From positions 50,219-114,218 of the forward strand of contig NZ_AZEI01000003.1 in NCBI RefSeq assembly GCF_001436255.1: 64,000 bases of DNA, in the 5' to 3' direction. The notes under the pieces were generated by a model. That model saw nothing but the letters and a program-made list of their open reading frames with translations. It had not been told where the DNA came from and ran no database searches. This DNA comes from Lentilactobacillus rapi DSM 19907 = JCM 15042. GTDB taxonomy: Bacteria > Bacillota > Bacilli > Lactobacillales > Lactobacillaceae. A program made the translations under genes and the position numbers. Of this stretch, positions 11,598 to 20,685 are shown piece by piece (the first letter of the stretch is position 1; each line of letters begins with the position of its first letter).

Positions 11598-12626
11598 CTA
11601 TCTCCCACTATCGTCGCTTTTTTTTGGATCTTCGCCAATCAGGTCTTTATTCTTTTCGGCAAGATTTTTTTCTTCTTTTTTATGCGTGGCGTCAGCCTTG
11701 CTGTTGACTTTGATCAAGTTATTCAAATTGCGATCAAAGGTTTCAGTGGCATCATAGCCCATGCTTTGCGCTCTAAAGTTCATTGCCGCCGCTTCAATAA
11801 TGATTGCAAGATTTCGACCAGTTCGAACAGGAATTGTAATCTTGGGCACGTCAACGTCAAAAATATGAACGTTTTGGGTTCCATTACCTAAGCGATCAAA
11901 CTTTGCTTCCTTAGAGTAATTCGCCAAGTGAATGATCAACGAAACATTGGTCTGACTTCTAACCGCACCGGTTCCAAACAGGGTCATGACATCGATAATC
12001 CCAATCCCACGAATTTCAAGCAAATGCCGCAGAATGGCCGGCGCAGTTCCAACCAAGGTCTGTTCATTTTGCTGGTACACTTCAACTCGGTCATCGGCGA
12101 TCAAACGATGTCCTCGTTTCACCAGCTCCAAGGCAGTTTCACTCTTACCAATCCCGCTGTCTCCAGTGATCATGATTCCTAATCCGTAAACGTCCACGAG
12201 AACGCCATGGATCGACTTACGTTCCGCCAACTTATCTTCCAAATAGTTGGTCATGTTACTCAAAACCCGAGAAGTCGTCAATTTGGAACCTAAGACTGGA
12301 ATATGCTCTTTCTTAGCAGCTTCTAGTAATTCTTCAGGTGGATCCAATTGAGTCGACACAACAAATGCCGGGGTCTGTGGTTGACACATCTGCTGCATGA
12401 CATCCAGCAGCGCTTCATGAGTCATCCCTTTTGAGTAAGAGATTTCAGTAATTCCAAGTAATTGAATTCGTTTTGCAGGATAATAATTAAAAAATCCGGT
12501 TAATTCCAAGCCTGGTCGAGAAATATCACTCGTTGAGATCGTTCGCTCATCCAAATATTCCTTGCCATAGTACACATCCAGCCTGGCATTTTCAACCAAA
12601 TCGGCAACGCTCACACTATCGGCCAA
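11598..12626 (-). CDS. hprK: HPr kinase/phosphorylase
   Basis: HprK phosphorylates Ser46 of HPr and reverses it, switching carbon catabolite control through CcpA. The 342-residue protein carries Walker [10 protein letters not shown] near 155-163, the HPrK signature [15 protein letters not shown] and a C-terminal helix with [12 protein letters not shown]. The TTG at 12626 is chosen because AAGGAG (12640-12635) lies 8 bases upstream; a GTG at 12635 would overlap that ribosome site. The last 40 residues are charged and variable. Candidate cre sites in this window (lrgA, gal) are the kind of targets it controls indirectly. Confidence 0.96.
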   Translation of the reverse strand: MADSVSVADLVENARLDVYYGKEYLDERTISTSDISRPGLELTGFFNYYPAKRIQLLGITEISYSKGMTHEALLDVMQQMCQPQTPAFVVSTQLDPPEELLEAAKKEHIPVLGSKLTTSRVLSNMTNYLEDKLAERKSIHGVLVDVYGLGIMITGDSGIGKSETALELVKRGHRLIADDRVEVYQQNEQTLVGTAPAILRHLLEIRGIGIIDVMTLFGTGAVRSQTNVSLIIHLANYSKEAKFDRLGNGTQNVHIFDVDVPKITIPVRTGRNLAIIIEAAAMNFRAQSMGYDATETFDRNLNNLIKVNSKADATHKKEEKNLAEKNKDLIGEDPKKSDDSGR

Positions 12627-12681
12627 ATTTATCACTCCTTAATAATCACTATAATTTTAGCACGTAGACGCCATTTAGTCT

Positions 12682-13035
12682 TTAAGGCCGGCGAAAATAT
12701 TGGGCAATAATGGTGCTGATCAAAGACATCAGGATTGCCACCAGCATTGCCATCCAAAATGACGAAAACCGAAAGCCGGCACCAACAATTGCCGAGGTCA
12801 TTTCCAACATCAAACCATTGATCACGATGGAAAACAGTCCCAGGGTTAAAAAGTTAATTGGAAGTGACAAAATGGTAATAATTGGCCTTACCACCCAATT
12901 TAAGACTGCCAGGACAAGCGCGGCGATGACTGCTATCCCAACACTGGTAACATAAAAGTTAGCCGGAAAAAAACCACTCAAGGCGACAAACACTAATGTG
13001 TCTACCAAAACCGTTGTTAAAAATCTCACTGTCAA
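12682..13035 (-). CDS. yvlD: YvlD-type small membrane protein (phage holin superfamily IV)
   Basis: This 117-residue protein has four hydrophobic helices and little else, matching the YvlD/mycobacterial holin-like family of unknown function. Its start overlaps the pspC stop by 4 bp (ATGA). In Bacillus subtilis yvlC (PspC) and yvlD are also adjacent and lie near uvrAB, so the pairing is ancient. A role in envelope stress with PspC is inferred only. Confidence 0.82.
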   Translation of the reverse strand: MTVRFLTTVLVDTLVFVALSGFFPANFYVTSVGIAVIAALVLAVLNWVVRPIITILSLPINFLTLGLFSIVINGLMLEMTSAIVGAGFRFSSFWMAMLVAILMSLISTIIAQYFRRP

Positions 13036-13355
13036 CCTCTTTTCTGATGATCGTCAACATTTTTCTCTTCAACATCATGGATTACTTTTCGTGATTTGCG
13101 GGAGGTTCCATTAGTCGACACACCAGACTGAAACTGATTCATGAACGAGTTGCCGGTTCCATCGCTCGGGATAATCGCAATCATGACAATGTACGACAAG
13201 ATTGTCAGCAGGTTGATGCCTGGTGTAAAAGCTAACACAATAAATAAAATTCTAACCAAGCTTGAGTTCCAGCCAAAATATTCCGAAATTCCGCCGAGCA
13301 CACCCGAAATGACTCGGTCTGTTGATGAGCGGGTTAATTTTTTACCTGTCTTCAT
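13032..13355 (-). CDS. yvlC: PspC domain protein (YvlC-like)
   Basis: Residues 1-60 form a PspC domain: KKLTRSSTDRVISGVLGGIS, then a hydrophobic helix LVRILFIVLAF and a second hydrophobic segment. The rest is polar and ends in charged residues. The ATG at 13355 is preferred to the upstream frame start because GGAGG lies 7 bases before it. PspC proteins in other bacteria sense membrane stress; here the function is not known. It heads the cluster pspC-yvlD-hprK-lgt-gpsA-galU-trxB. Confidence 0.85.
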   Translation of the reverse strand: MKTGKKLTRSSTDRVISGVLGGISEYFGWNSSLVRILFIVLAFTPGINLLTILSYIVMIAIIPSDGTGNSFMNQFQSGVSTNGTSRKSRKVIHDVEEKNVDDHQKRG

Positions 13356-13397
13356 AAGGATACCTCCAGTCAAATAATTCTAACTTAAGACTATCTA

Positions 13398-13434
13398 AAA
13401 AAGGCACTGCAATCAAGTCTGCAGTGCAAAAAAC
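13398..13434 (-). terminator. Terminator after phoU
   Basis: An 8-bp stem GCACTGCA/TGCAGTGC with an 8-base loop is flanked by A and T runs on both sides, so it could work in either direction. It closes the pst operon. Confidence 0.8.
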
Positions 13435-13442
13435 AACCATTC

Positions 13443-14099
13443 TTAATTTAATTCAATAATTTTACCAGTTGCCAGATAAACCGTCCACTCGCAAATGTTT
13501 GTACTATAATCGCTGATTCGACCAAGGTCTTTAGCGACGTTTAAGTAAATGATCGCCGAATTCACAATATCAGGGTGCTTGGCCATTGCTTGATAGCTGG
13601 GAGCAGCGATATCGTTATACAATTGATCAATCTTTTTATCAAACAATTGAGCAGTCTGCTTGGCCTTCTTTTCGTCGGCCTCGCCATATGAATCTATCGA
13701 CTCGTTGTATTGCTGGCTGACTTCTTTGGTCATCGTTGCAATAATTGATTCAACCTCAGGGATCCGTTCCTCGCCCTTAATATCGAGCGTTGATCTGGCG
13801 ATATTTCGGGCATGGTCGCCAGCCCGCTCCAAATCGGTTACTGCCTTTAAGATCCCGACAACTTCTCTTAAATCACCGGTCACTGGTTGATACAAAGCAA
13901 TCATTTCAAAGGAACGTTTTTCAATATGGATCTGGAGATGGTTAATCTCATGGTCATTGGTAACCACCGTTTCAGCGGCTTTGGTATCGTGATCAATAAA
14001 TGACTGTCCAGCGTTGGCAACCGCCTGGCTCACCAATGCCCCCAATTTCATAAAATCTGCTTTTAAAGTAATAATCTCTTCGTCAAAAACTTTCCCCAT
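13443..14099 (-). CDS. phoU: Phosphate signalling protein PhoU
   Basis: PhoU is an all-helical cytoplasmic protein that links Pst transporter activity to the PhoR kinase. The 218-residue protein shows the two-repeat PhoU pattern: an early helix with SQAVANAGQSFIDHD and two related conserved stretches, DLREVVGILKAVTDLERAGD and DLGRISDYSTNICE. It is the last gene of the pst operon, 11 bp after pstB, as in many Bacillota. Confidence 0.94.
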   Translation of the reverse strand: MGKVFDEEIITLKADFMKLGALVSQAVANAGQSFIDHDTKAAETVVTNDHEINHLQIHIEKRSFEMIALYQPVTGDLREVVGILKAVTDLERAGDHARNIARSTLDIKGEERIPEVESIIATMTKEVSQQYNESIDSYGEADEKKAKQTAQLFDKKIDQLYNDIAAPSYQAMAKHPDIVNSAIIYLNVAKDLGRISDYSTNICEWTVYLATGKIIELN

Positions 14100-14110
14100 G
14101 GGCGTCTCTC

Positions 14111-14869
14111 CTATCCAAATCGTCCGCTGACGTAATCTTCTGTTTGCTTGTCATCGGGATTCACAAACATTTTGGTTGTATCATCATATTCAACGACCCG
14201 CCCTTCCATGAAGAACGCAGTCTTGTCCGAAATTCGGGAAGCCTGCTGTAGGTTATGGGTCACAATAATAATAGTATAATCCTTTTTTAGTTCCAAAAGG
14301 GTATTTTCAATTTTGGCACTGGAAATTGGATCCAAAGCACTGGTTGGCTCATCCATCAAAATAACGGAAGGTGACACCGCCAAAACTCTTGCAATACAGA
14401 TTCTCTGCTGTTGCCCACCAGAAAACGAGAGGGCATTGTCATACAAATTATCTTTAACTTCGTCCCAAACAGCTGCCTGCTTGAGGCTTCGTTCAACAAT
14501 GGCGTCCAGCTTCTGCTTGTCACGAATACCGGCGATCCGCAGGCCATAAGTAATGTTATCGTACACCGAGAACGGGAACGGGTTGGGTTGTTGAAATACC
14601 ATTCCAATCGACTTTCTCAATTCTACCAAATTAACTTGTGAAGAATAAATATCTTGATCGTGAAAAGTGACTTTGCCATCAATTTTAACCCCATCGATCA
14701 TGTCATTCATTCGATTAAGACAGCGCAGAAAGGTCGATTTTCCACAACCTGATGGCCCAATTAACGCTGAGATCTTATGTTCATCAAAGTCAAGGCTAAT
14801 CCCGTGGAGGGCTTGAAAGTCTCCATAGAATAAATCAAGATCAGTCGCTGAAAGAATTGGTTCTGTCAT
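14111..14869 (-). CDS. pstB: Phosphate ABC transporter ATP-binding protein (second copy)
   Basis: This 252-residue ATPase drives phosphate import through PstCA. It has Walker [10 protein letters not shown] near 38-46, a Q-loop in [15 protein letters not shown], the signature [10 protein letters not shown] and Walker B VILMDEP. It resembles the neighbouring PstB closely in layout but not in sequence detail, so it is an old duplication. Lactobacilli and Bacillus commonly carry two pstB genes side by side. Confidence 0.95.
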   Translation of the reverse strand: MTEPILSATDLDLFYGDFQALHGISLDFDEHKISALIGPSGCGKSTFLRCLNRMNDMIDGVKIDGKVTFHDQDIYSSQVNLVELRKSIGMVFQQPNPFPFSVYDNITYGLRIAGIRDKQKLDAIVERSLKQAAVWDEVKDNLYDNALSFSGGQQQRICIARVLAVSPSVILMDEPTSALDPISSAKIENTLLELKKDYTIIIVTHNLQQASRISDKTAFFMEGRVVEYDDTTKMFVNPDDKQTEDYVSGRFG

Positions 14870-14880
14870 TACTGACCCTC

Positions 14881-15687
14881 CTATCCAAAGTTTCCTGATA
14901 CATAATCATCGGTCAATTCAATCTTGGGTCTGGTAAAGATTTTCCGAGTTTTGTTATACTCGATTGCCTCACCTAAATTGAAGAATACCGTGTAATCGCT
15001 CAGCCGGGCAGCCTGCTGCATGTTATGGGTGACAATAATAATCGTGTAGTCTTTTTTCAACTCACGCAAGGTCTGTTCAAGTTGTTGAGTAGAAACGGGG
15101 TCAAGCGCGCTGGCCGGCTCATCCAACAATAAAACGTCCGGCTCAACCGCCAAAGCCCTCGCAATACAGACTCGCTGGGCTTGCCCACCTGAAAGTGATT
15201 GCGCACTTTTATGCAGGTTATCTTTTACCTGATCCCAAACAGCCGCCTGCTTCAACGTCTTTTCAACGACTTCATCAAGAACGCGTTTATCATGAACGCC
15301 ACGGCGCTCTAACGCAAAGGTAATGTTGCCGTAAATTGATTTGGCAAACGGATTCGGCCGTTGAAATACCATCCCAATCCGTCGTCTGACTTCGTACACG
15401 TCAATTTTGGGTTGGTTAATGTCGACTCCCTGATAAAGAATTTGTCCCTTAACGGTCGCAATGTCATCGTTCATTCGATTCAACGATCGCAAATAGGTGG
15501 ATTTCCCAGAACCGGACGGGCCAATCAGTGCGGTGATCGTATTTTTCTGAAACTGAATGTCCGCGTTATGCATGGCCAGACTTTTGCCATAATACACTTC
15601 CAGATTTTTCGTCTGCATTGTAATCTCAGTTTCTTCTGGATTGAAATGATAAATAAATCGGTCGGACTTGTTTTTCGTATTTAACAT
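14881..15687 (-). CDS. pstB: Phosphate ABC transporter ATP-binding protein (first copy)
   Basis: The 268-residue ATPase has Walker [10 protein letters not shown] near 55-63, Q-loop [11 protein letters not shown], signature LSGGQAQR and Walker B VLLLDEP. It has about 20 extra N-terminal residues compared with the second copy. It lies 16 bp after pstA and 11 bp before the second pstB, with GGGAG before the ATG at 15687. Whether the two ATPases form a heterodimer cannot be read from the sequence. Confidence 0.95.
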   Translation of the reverse strand: MLNTKNKSDRFIYHFNPEETEITMQTKNLEVYYGKSLAMHNADIQFQKNTITALIGPSGSGKSTYLRSLNRMNDDIATVKGQILYQGVDINQPKIDVYEVRRRIGMVFQRPNPFAKSIYGNITFALERRGVHDKRVLDEVVEKTLKQAAVWDQVKDNLHKSAQSLSGGQAQRVCIARALAVEPDVLLLDEPASALDPVSTQQLEQTLRELKKDYTIIIVTHNMQQAARLSDYTVFFNLGEAIEYNKTRKIFTRPKIELTDDYVSGNFG

Positions 15688-15703
15688 TGACTCATCTCCC
15701 GCC

Positions 15704-16594
15704 TTAATTCATGGATGTCATCTTTTCGAATATCTTTCGGCCGACATATCTGGCTGATAAGTTAAATATGAGGATTGCGAGTACCAGTACCGCCGCAGAT
15801 CCAGATGACACTTTAGTAAGATCCGGCATGATCCCCTCAGAATTAATCTTCCAAATGTGAACGGCTAAAGTTTCGGCTGGCCTTAATGGGCTTAAGGGGC
15901 TATCGATGTTAAATGGATTCCAGTCACCAAAATTAAGAGCTGGAGCACTTTGACCGGCGGTATAAATCAAAGCAGCCGCTTCACCAAATACCCGTCCAGA
16001 ACAAAGAATCACGCCACTAATAATCCCAGGAAGCGCTGCGGGAACAACAATATGCACAATTGTTTCGTACTTGGACAATCCTAGTCCCAAGCCGCCTTGA
16101 CGTTGATCATCGGAAACACTGGCTAATGATTCCTCAATATTTCGAGTGAGTAGTGGCAAGTTGAAAATCGTAAGCGTCAGGGCTCCCGAGATAATCGAGA
16201 AACCATAATTGAATTGAACGACGAATAGTAAGAAACCGAACAGCCCCACTACTACAGATGGGAGCGAACTGAGAATTTCAATTGCGGTGCGAATCATTGA
16301 GGTAAACCAATTATCTTTGGCATATTCACTTAGATAAATCGAAGCGCCCAAAGCAATTGGCAGTGAAATGATCATCGCTAAGATTAACAGATAAATAGAG
16401 TTAAAGAGTTGAACCCCAATTCCCCCACCAGCGGTAAATGCTTTGGCGGGTGATGTCAAAAATTTCCAACTGACATTTGGCAAGCCGGTGATGAAGATAT
16501 AGCCAATTAGGAACGCGAGGATTAACACCACAAAAGCGGCAATTAACCTCAATATCAAGATTGCAATCTGACTTTGTTTTTGAGTTTGATTCAT
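15704..16594 (-). CDS. pstA: Phosphate ABC transporter permease PstA
   Basis: This 296-residue inner permease has six predicted helices and the ABC permease EAA-type loop (GGLGLGLSKYETIVHIVVPA, about 165-184). PstA pairs with PstC to form the phosphate channel. The start overlaps the pstC stop by 4 bp (ATGA), indicating coupled translation. Confidence 0.94.
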   Translation of the reverse strand: MNQTQKQSQIAILILRLIAAFVVLILAFLIGYIFITGLPNVSWKFLTSPAKAFTAGGGIGVQLFNSIYLLILAMIISLPIALGASIYLSEYAKDNWFTSMIRTAIEILSSLPSVVVGLFGFLLFVVQFNYGFSIISGALTLTIFNLPLLTRNIEESLASVSDDQRQGGLGLGLSKYETIVHIVVPAALPGIISGVILCSGRVFGEAAALIYTAGQSAPALNFGDWNPFNIDSPLSPLRPAETLAVHIWKINSEGIMPDLTKVSSGSAAVLVLAILIFNLSARYVGRKIFEKMTSMN

Positions 16595-17526
16595 TTCTTA
16601 AACGCTCCTCTCCGGCCGATAAAGTGAACCATCAGGTTAAACAACAGCGACATGATCAGCAATACCAACGCCAAGGACCACAACGCATCATTTTGAAGGG
16701 ATCCCATGACGGTATTACCCATCCCTGCTGTTAGCACGGAAGTTAACGTTGACGCGGGTGATACCAAGTTATGTGGCATCAAAGCCGCATTTCCAATGAC
16801 CATTTGAACAGCCAAAGCTTCACCGAACGCCCGGGCCATCCCAAAAACAATTGCCGTCAGGATGCCAGGGGTGGCCGCTCGAAGAACGACTTTCCAAATT
16901 GTTTGCCACTTGGTTGCTCCAAGGGCGAGTGATGCCTGCCGGTAGTACTTGGGCACGGCTTTGAGTGAATCAACTGTCATGGAGACAATTGTTGGCAGGA
17001 TCATCACAAACAGGACGAAGGTTCCGGATAGGATCCCGAAGCCACTGCCGCCAAACGTATTTCTGACAAACGGCACAACGACGGATAGACCGATGAATCC
17101 ATAAACAACGGAGGGAATCCCAACCAATAGTTCAGTCACTGGCTGAAGGATTTTAGCCCCACGCTTTGGTGAAATTTCAGTCATGTAAACCGCGGTCCCA
17201 ATGGCAAAAGGAGTTGAAACAATTGCAGCCAAAATGGTTACGAGAAATGACCCTACAATCATTGGTAACGCCCCAACTGCTTGTTGACCACTGGGCGTTT
17301 TGGTTCCCGGATTCCAGATAACACCGGTAAAGAAGTCTTTGAAGCTGATATTATCTCTAAAAAATGTCGATAGCCCTTTGGTTGCAATGAAGATGATAAT
17401 ACCAAGGACAATGGCCATGATCAAAAGCAATGCCGAGAGGCTGAGCAAGTGGCCGAACCGTTCATAGCGCGCGGTTTTTGATTTTTTCATTAACTGCTTA
17501 GCTAATTTTTGATTTTGCATTGTCAT
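16591..17526 (-). CDS. pstC: Phosphate ABC transporter permease PstC
   Basis: The 311-residue permease has six helices and an EAA loop, QASLALGATKWQTIWKVVL, near residues 197-215. The N-terminus is basic (MKKSKTARYERFGH) before the first helix, as expected for the cytoplasmic side. The start overlaps the pstS stop by 4 bp; a second in-frame ATG lies two codons later. Confidence 0.94.
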   Translation of the reverse strand: MTMQNQKLAKQLMKKSKTARYERFGHLLSLSALLLIMAIVLGIIIFIATKGLSTFFRDNISFKDFFTGVIWNPGTKTPSGQQAVGALPMIVGSFLVTILAAIVSTPFAIGTAVYMTEISPKRGAKILQPVTELLVGIPSVVYGFIGLSVVVPFVRNTFGGSGFGILSGTFVLFVMILPTIVSMTVDSLKAVPKYYRQASLALGATKWQTIWKVVLRAATPGILTAIVFGMARAFGEALAVQMVIGNAALMPHNLVSPASTLTSVLTAGMGNTVMGSLQNDALWSLALVLLIMSLLFNLMVHFIGRRGAFKK

Positions 17527-18407
17527 TCCCCCGATCCCTTGGAAACTTTACCCTGCCAAGTTCGTTGGTACTGCATATCCTTAACAGAGATGTAGCCAAG
17601 CTTATTGAACAAGGTCGTTTGGATATGATTATTTTTAAGATACTGTAAGAATTTTTTAGTGAGTCCCGTTGGTGCTCCCCGGGTATAAATGTGCTCGTAT
17701 GACCAAATCTTCCATCGATTATGCATGACGTTGGTTTCAGTTGGCCGAACGCCGTCAATGCTGACTGGTTGAACGGATTTGTTCACATAACCGAATGAAA
17801 CATAGCTAATCGCACCTGGAGTTGACGAAACAATCTGGCGCACAGTCCCAGAAGAATCCTGTTCCTGAGCAACCGCGCTTTCATGACCCTTCAGACCATA
17901 TTTTTCAAAAGTGACTCGGGTCCCACTTCCCTGCGAGCGATTAATGAGGGTAATCGGGATATGAGGGCCGCCCAATTGATGCCAGTTGGTAATCTTACCG
18001 GTGAAAATGGCGATAAGCTGACGTGTCGATAGGTTCTTAATATGCACATCGTCATTGACAATCGGTGTCACCCCAACGACAGCAATCTTATGGTCAACTA
18101 ATCCTTTCGGGTTAATGCCTTCTTTTTCTTGCGCAAATAAATCCGAATTTCCCATCTGAACTGCCCCAGATTCGATTTGGCTGAGGCCGGTTCCAGACCC
18201 ACCACCTTGGACATTAATAAAAATGCCCGCGTGTTCTGCAGAATATTCTTCACTGGCGGCCTCAACTAAGGGTTGAAGAGCAGTCGAACCAACTGCCGTG
18301 ATTGATTGCTGATTGGTGGCCGTTTTACTTCTGGCTTCGTAAGCGCCAAATCCCGCAATCACCACGACAATCACAATGATCCATTTTACCAACGTTCGTC
18401 TTCGCAT
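17523..18407 (-). CDS. pstS: Phosphate-binding protein PstS, apparently without a lipobox
   Basis: PstS captures phosphate outside the membrane for PstCA. The 294-residue protein begins MRRRTLVKW and has one hydrophobic helix to about residue 24, then the phosphate-binding loop AVGSTALQPL and GGGSGTGLSQIESG. No cysteine follows the helix, so it should stay anchored by an uncleaved helix or be released by signal peptidase I, unlike the usual PstS lipoprotein. The ATG at 18407 has AGGAGG upstream. Pho boxes lie immediately ahead. It is the first gene of the pst operon. Confidence 0.93.
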   Translation of the reverse strand: MRRRTLVKWIIVIVVVIAGFGAYEARSKTATNQQSITAVGSTALQPLVEAASEEYSAEHAGIFINVQGGGSGTGLSQIESGAVQMGNSDLFAQEKEGINPKGLVDHKIAVVGVTPIVNDDVHIKNLSTRQLIAIFTGKITNWHQLGGPHIPITLINRSQGSGTRVTFEKYGLKGHESAVAQEQDSSGTVRQIVSSTPGAISYVSFGYVNKSVQPVSIDGVRPTETNVMHNRWKIWSYEHIYTRGAPTGLTKKFLQYLKNNHIQTTLFNKLGYISVKDMQYQRTWQGKVSKGSGE

Positions 18408-18443
18408 TCCAATACCTCCTGGTAAGATCTCCAAATATCATTG

Positions 18444-18493
18444 TATTAAATCAATGTAAATATTTGACCAGTCGAATGTAAAGATTGTGTAAA
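18444..18493 (-). promoter_or_regulatory. PhoP box array upstream of pstS
   Basis: On the minus strand TTTACA occurs at 18493-18488, 18482-18477 and 18460-18455, and TTAATA at 18449-18444. These start positions fall exactly on an 11-bp grid, with a degenerate unit at 18466. TT(A/T)ACA repeats every 11 bp are the known Gram-positive PhoP binding pattern. The array lies 37-86 bp before the pstS start, so the adjacent phoP gene probably controls pst. Confidence 0.78.
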
Positions 18494-18530
18494 AGGAACA
18501 TGGGGGTAACGGTTCTTTATCGAGAGAGAC

Positions 18531-18561
18531 AAAAAGATTCAGCCTTCAGTAAGCTGAATCT
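18531..18561 (-). terminator. Terminator after phoR
   Basis: An 8-bp stem GATTCAGC/GCTGAATC with a 9-base loop is followed by TTTTTG on the minus strand. It separates phoPR from the pst promoter. Confidence 0.82.
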
Positions 18562-18580
18562 CGGTAAATAGTTTGTAAAA

Positions 18581-19963
18581 TTATTTAGTTGAGTCATCAT
18601 CTTCAGTGACAATCGGAAACTCAATCGTAAAGGTCGAGCCAACCCCACGTTGACTTTTGACGTCAATCAGGCCACCGACGGCATCTACCAATTCTTTCAC
18701 AATTGAAAGGCCCAGACCGGTCCCACTCACTCTCTGTTTCGTTCTGGAATCATCAGCCCGATAAAAGCGTTCAAACAACCTGGAAACATCTTTTTGGGCA
18801 ATTCCAATCCCAGTATCAGCCACTTGAAGTTGCCAGAAACTATCGTTAGCCGAATAATCAATATTAATTTCCCCACCTGGCCGATTGTATTTAATCGCAT
18901 TACTGACCAAATTGCGCAGGATCCTGGTTAACATGTTTGAATCAGCGGTTACCCGGACCCCATCGTCAACATTGTTTTTAATGGTGACGTGTTGCCCAGC
19001 AGCCATCGATTTGTAGGAAGTTAATTCTGAATCAATAAATGCCTGTAAATTGAGAACTTTATAATCGTAATTGTTTCCATTTTGAATATGGGAAATAGTC
19101 AGCACATCCTGAACCAGTGACGCTAGTTGTTCACTTTGCTGATCAATGATTTTTAAAAATTCAACCAGACTCTTTTTGTCATTCATTGCCCCATCGAGTA
19201 ACGTCTTGGTAAATCCAGAAATTGCGGTAATCGGGGTCTTCAGTTCATGACTGGCATTTCGGAGAAAATCAATTTGCATCTGTTTAACGTTGATGAGGTC
19301 GGAAATGTCGTAAATAATGACTAAGACATGGAAGTCATTTTCCAGTTGGTTATACAAAACGCTGGTATCCCAAGTCACGGACGTGTCACTCACGTTCCGA
19401 ACTTCAGTTTGACGAGACTTGTGGCTATCAAAGACGTCGTCAATCAAGGACAATAACTCGTAATTACGGATGTCCTGCGTGTATGGATGCACTTGAGTGA
19501 GCACATTTTTCCCAAGCATGGTCGCCATCTTATGATTCGAAAAAATCACGTCGTGGGTGGAATCGATCACCATGATCCCCACTGGCAGACTGGATAGGAT
19601 GGTAATTAACTCAGTGTTACTGTTCTCGATACTTTTACTCTCATCCTGCTGGCGGGATTGAAGTTCATTTAATTGATCGGCCAAGCCTTTATAGGGATTG
19701 CTCGGTTCAACAAATAGTGGCGCAGCAGGTTGATGATTGACAATACTGGTTGTCATGGATTCAAGTTGCTGCAAGATTTTAACGTGCTGATGGTACCGAG
19801 TGGCAACCGATATCAAAATTCCGACTATCACAGCCATCACAATCAGGCTGAACACCACTAGATCACGATCATTCTTCGAAACAGCATAAAAGAGCATGAC
19901 CAAAACGGCAATGCTCAAAATTAAAATCGTTAAAAGTTGGCGAAAAATCTTATTCAGCGTCAT
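18581..19963 (-). CDS. phoR: Phosphate-regulon sensor histidine kinase
   Basis: This is a membrane histidine kinase of the PhoR type. From the ATG at 19963 it has two N-terminal helices (about residues 8-50), a PAS-like region near 110-210, the H-box FLRNASHELKTPITAISGF with the phospho-His, an N-box MLTRILRNLVSNAIKYN, and ATP-lid motifs DTGIGI and GTGLGLSIVKEL. The frame extends to 19990, but starts near 19963-19966 overlap the phoP stop as usual for this pair. The extracellular loop between the helices is very short, so sensing probably runs through Pst and PhoU. Confidence 0.93.
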   Translation of the reverse strand: MTLNKIFRQLLTILILSIAVLVMLFYAVSKNDRDLVVFSLIVMAVIVGILISVATRYHQHVKILQQLESMTTSIVNHQPAAPLFVEPSNPYKGLADQLNELQSRQQDESKSIENSNTELITILSSLPVGIMVIDSTHDVIFSNHKMATMLGKNVLTQVHPYTQDIRNYELLSLIDDVFDSHKSRQTEVRNVSDTSVTWDTSVLYNQLENDFHVLVIIYDISDLINVKQMQIDFLRNASHELKTPITAISGFTKTLLDGAMNDKKSLVEFLKIIDQQSEQLASLVQDVLTISHIQNGNNYDYKVLNLQAFIDSELTSYKSMAAGQHVTIKNNVDDGVRVTADSNMLTRILRNLVSNAIKYNRPGGEINIDYSANDSFWQLQVADTGIGIAQKDVSRLFERFYRADDSRTKQRVSGTGLGLSIVKELVDAVGGLIDVKSQRGVGSTFTIEFPIVTEDDDSTK

Positions 19964-20675
19964 CATCCCCAGTTGAGAACTCATATCCAAAGCCGCGAAC
20001 GGTCTTTAAATATTTAGGTGACTTGGGATCAGGCTCAATCTTTTCGCGCAAATGAGCAATTTGAATGTCCACCATCCGGCTCTGACCACTATAATCAAAG
20101 CCCCAGACACCTTGAAGCAATTGATCACGACTCAAAACTTGATTCTCATGACCAACCAAATATTGCATCAATTCAAATTCCTTGGGGGTTAATTTAAGAT
20201 TCTTATCATTCACACTCACCCGATACTTTTTATGATCAATTGTAAATGGACCTGTGGTTTCAACATCCCCACTTGGTTTTCCGGCTGGTTGATTATCAGC
20301 AGGAGCAGCTTTCTCGTATCGACGGAGCACTGCATTAATTCGGGCAATGACCTCCCGTGGACTAAATGGTTTGGGGATGTAATCGTCGGCTCCCATTTCA
20401 AGGCCAAACACCTTGTCAAATTCGGTATCCTTGGCTGTTAATAAGATAACAGGCGTATCATTTCGATCCATTCGTAACTGCTTAAGCACTTGTTCGCCAC
20501 TCATTTCCGGCAGCATCAAGTCAAGCAAAACAATGTCAAAAGTCCCATGTTCTGCCATCGAAAGGGCATCAACACCATTTGTAGCGCTCTCAACCTCAAA
20601 ATTTGCCTGCTTCAAATTATATTCAAGCAAGGTTACGATTGCTGGCTCATCATCAACCACCAAAACTTTTTTCAC
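19950..20675 (-). CDS. phoP: Phosphate-regulon response regulator (OmpR family)
   Basis: The 241-residue regulator has a receiver domain with phospho-acceptor Asp in VLLDLMLPEMSG (about residue 53) and Lys in LLTAKD, then an OmpR-type winged helix ending in LKTVRGFGYEF. The start is a GTG at 20675 with AGGAGG 6-7 bases upstream. It overlaps phoR. Matching 11-bp TTTACA boxes ahead of pstS fit its role as the phosphate-starvation activator. Confidence 0.94.
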   Translation of the reverse strand: MKKVLVVDDEPAIVTLLEYNLKQANFEVESATNGVDALSMAEHGTFDIVLLDLMLPEMSGEQVLKQLRMDRNDTPVILLTAKDTEFDKVFGLEMGADDYIPKPFSPREVIARINAVLRRYEKAAPADNQPAGKPSGDVETTGPFTIDHKKYRVSVNDKNLKLTPKEFELMQYLVGHENQVLSRDQLLQGVWGFDYSGQSRMVDIQIAHLREKIEPDPKSPKYLKTVRGFGYEFSTGDDDAE

Positions 20676-20685
20676 GATAGTCCTC

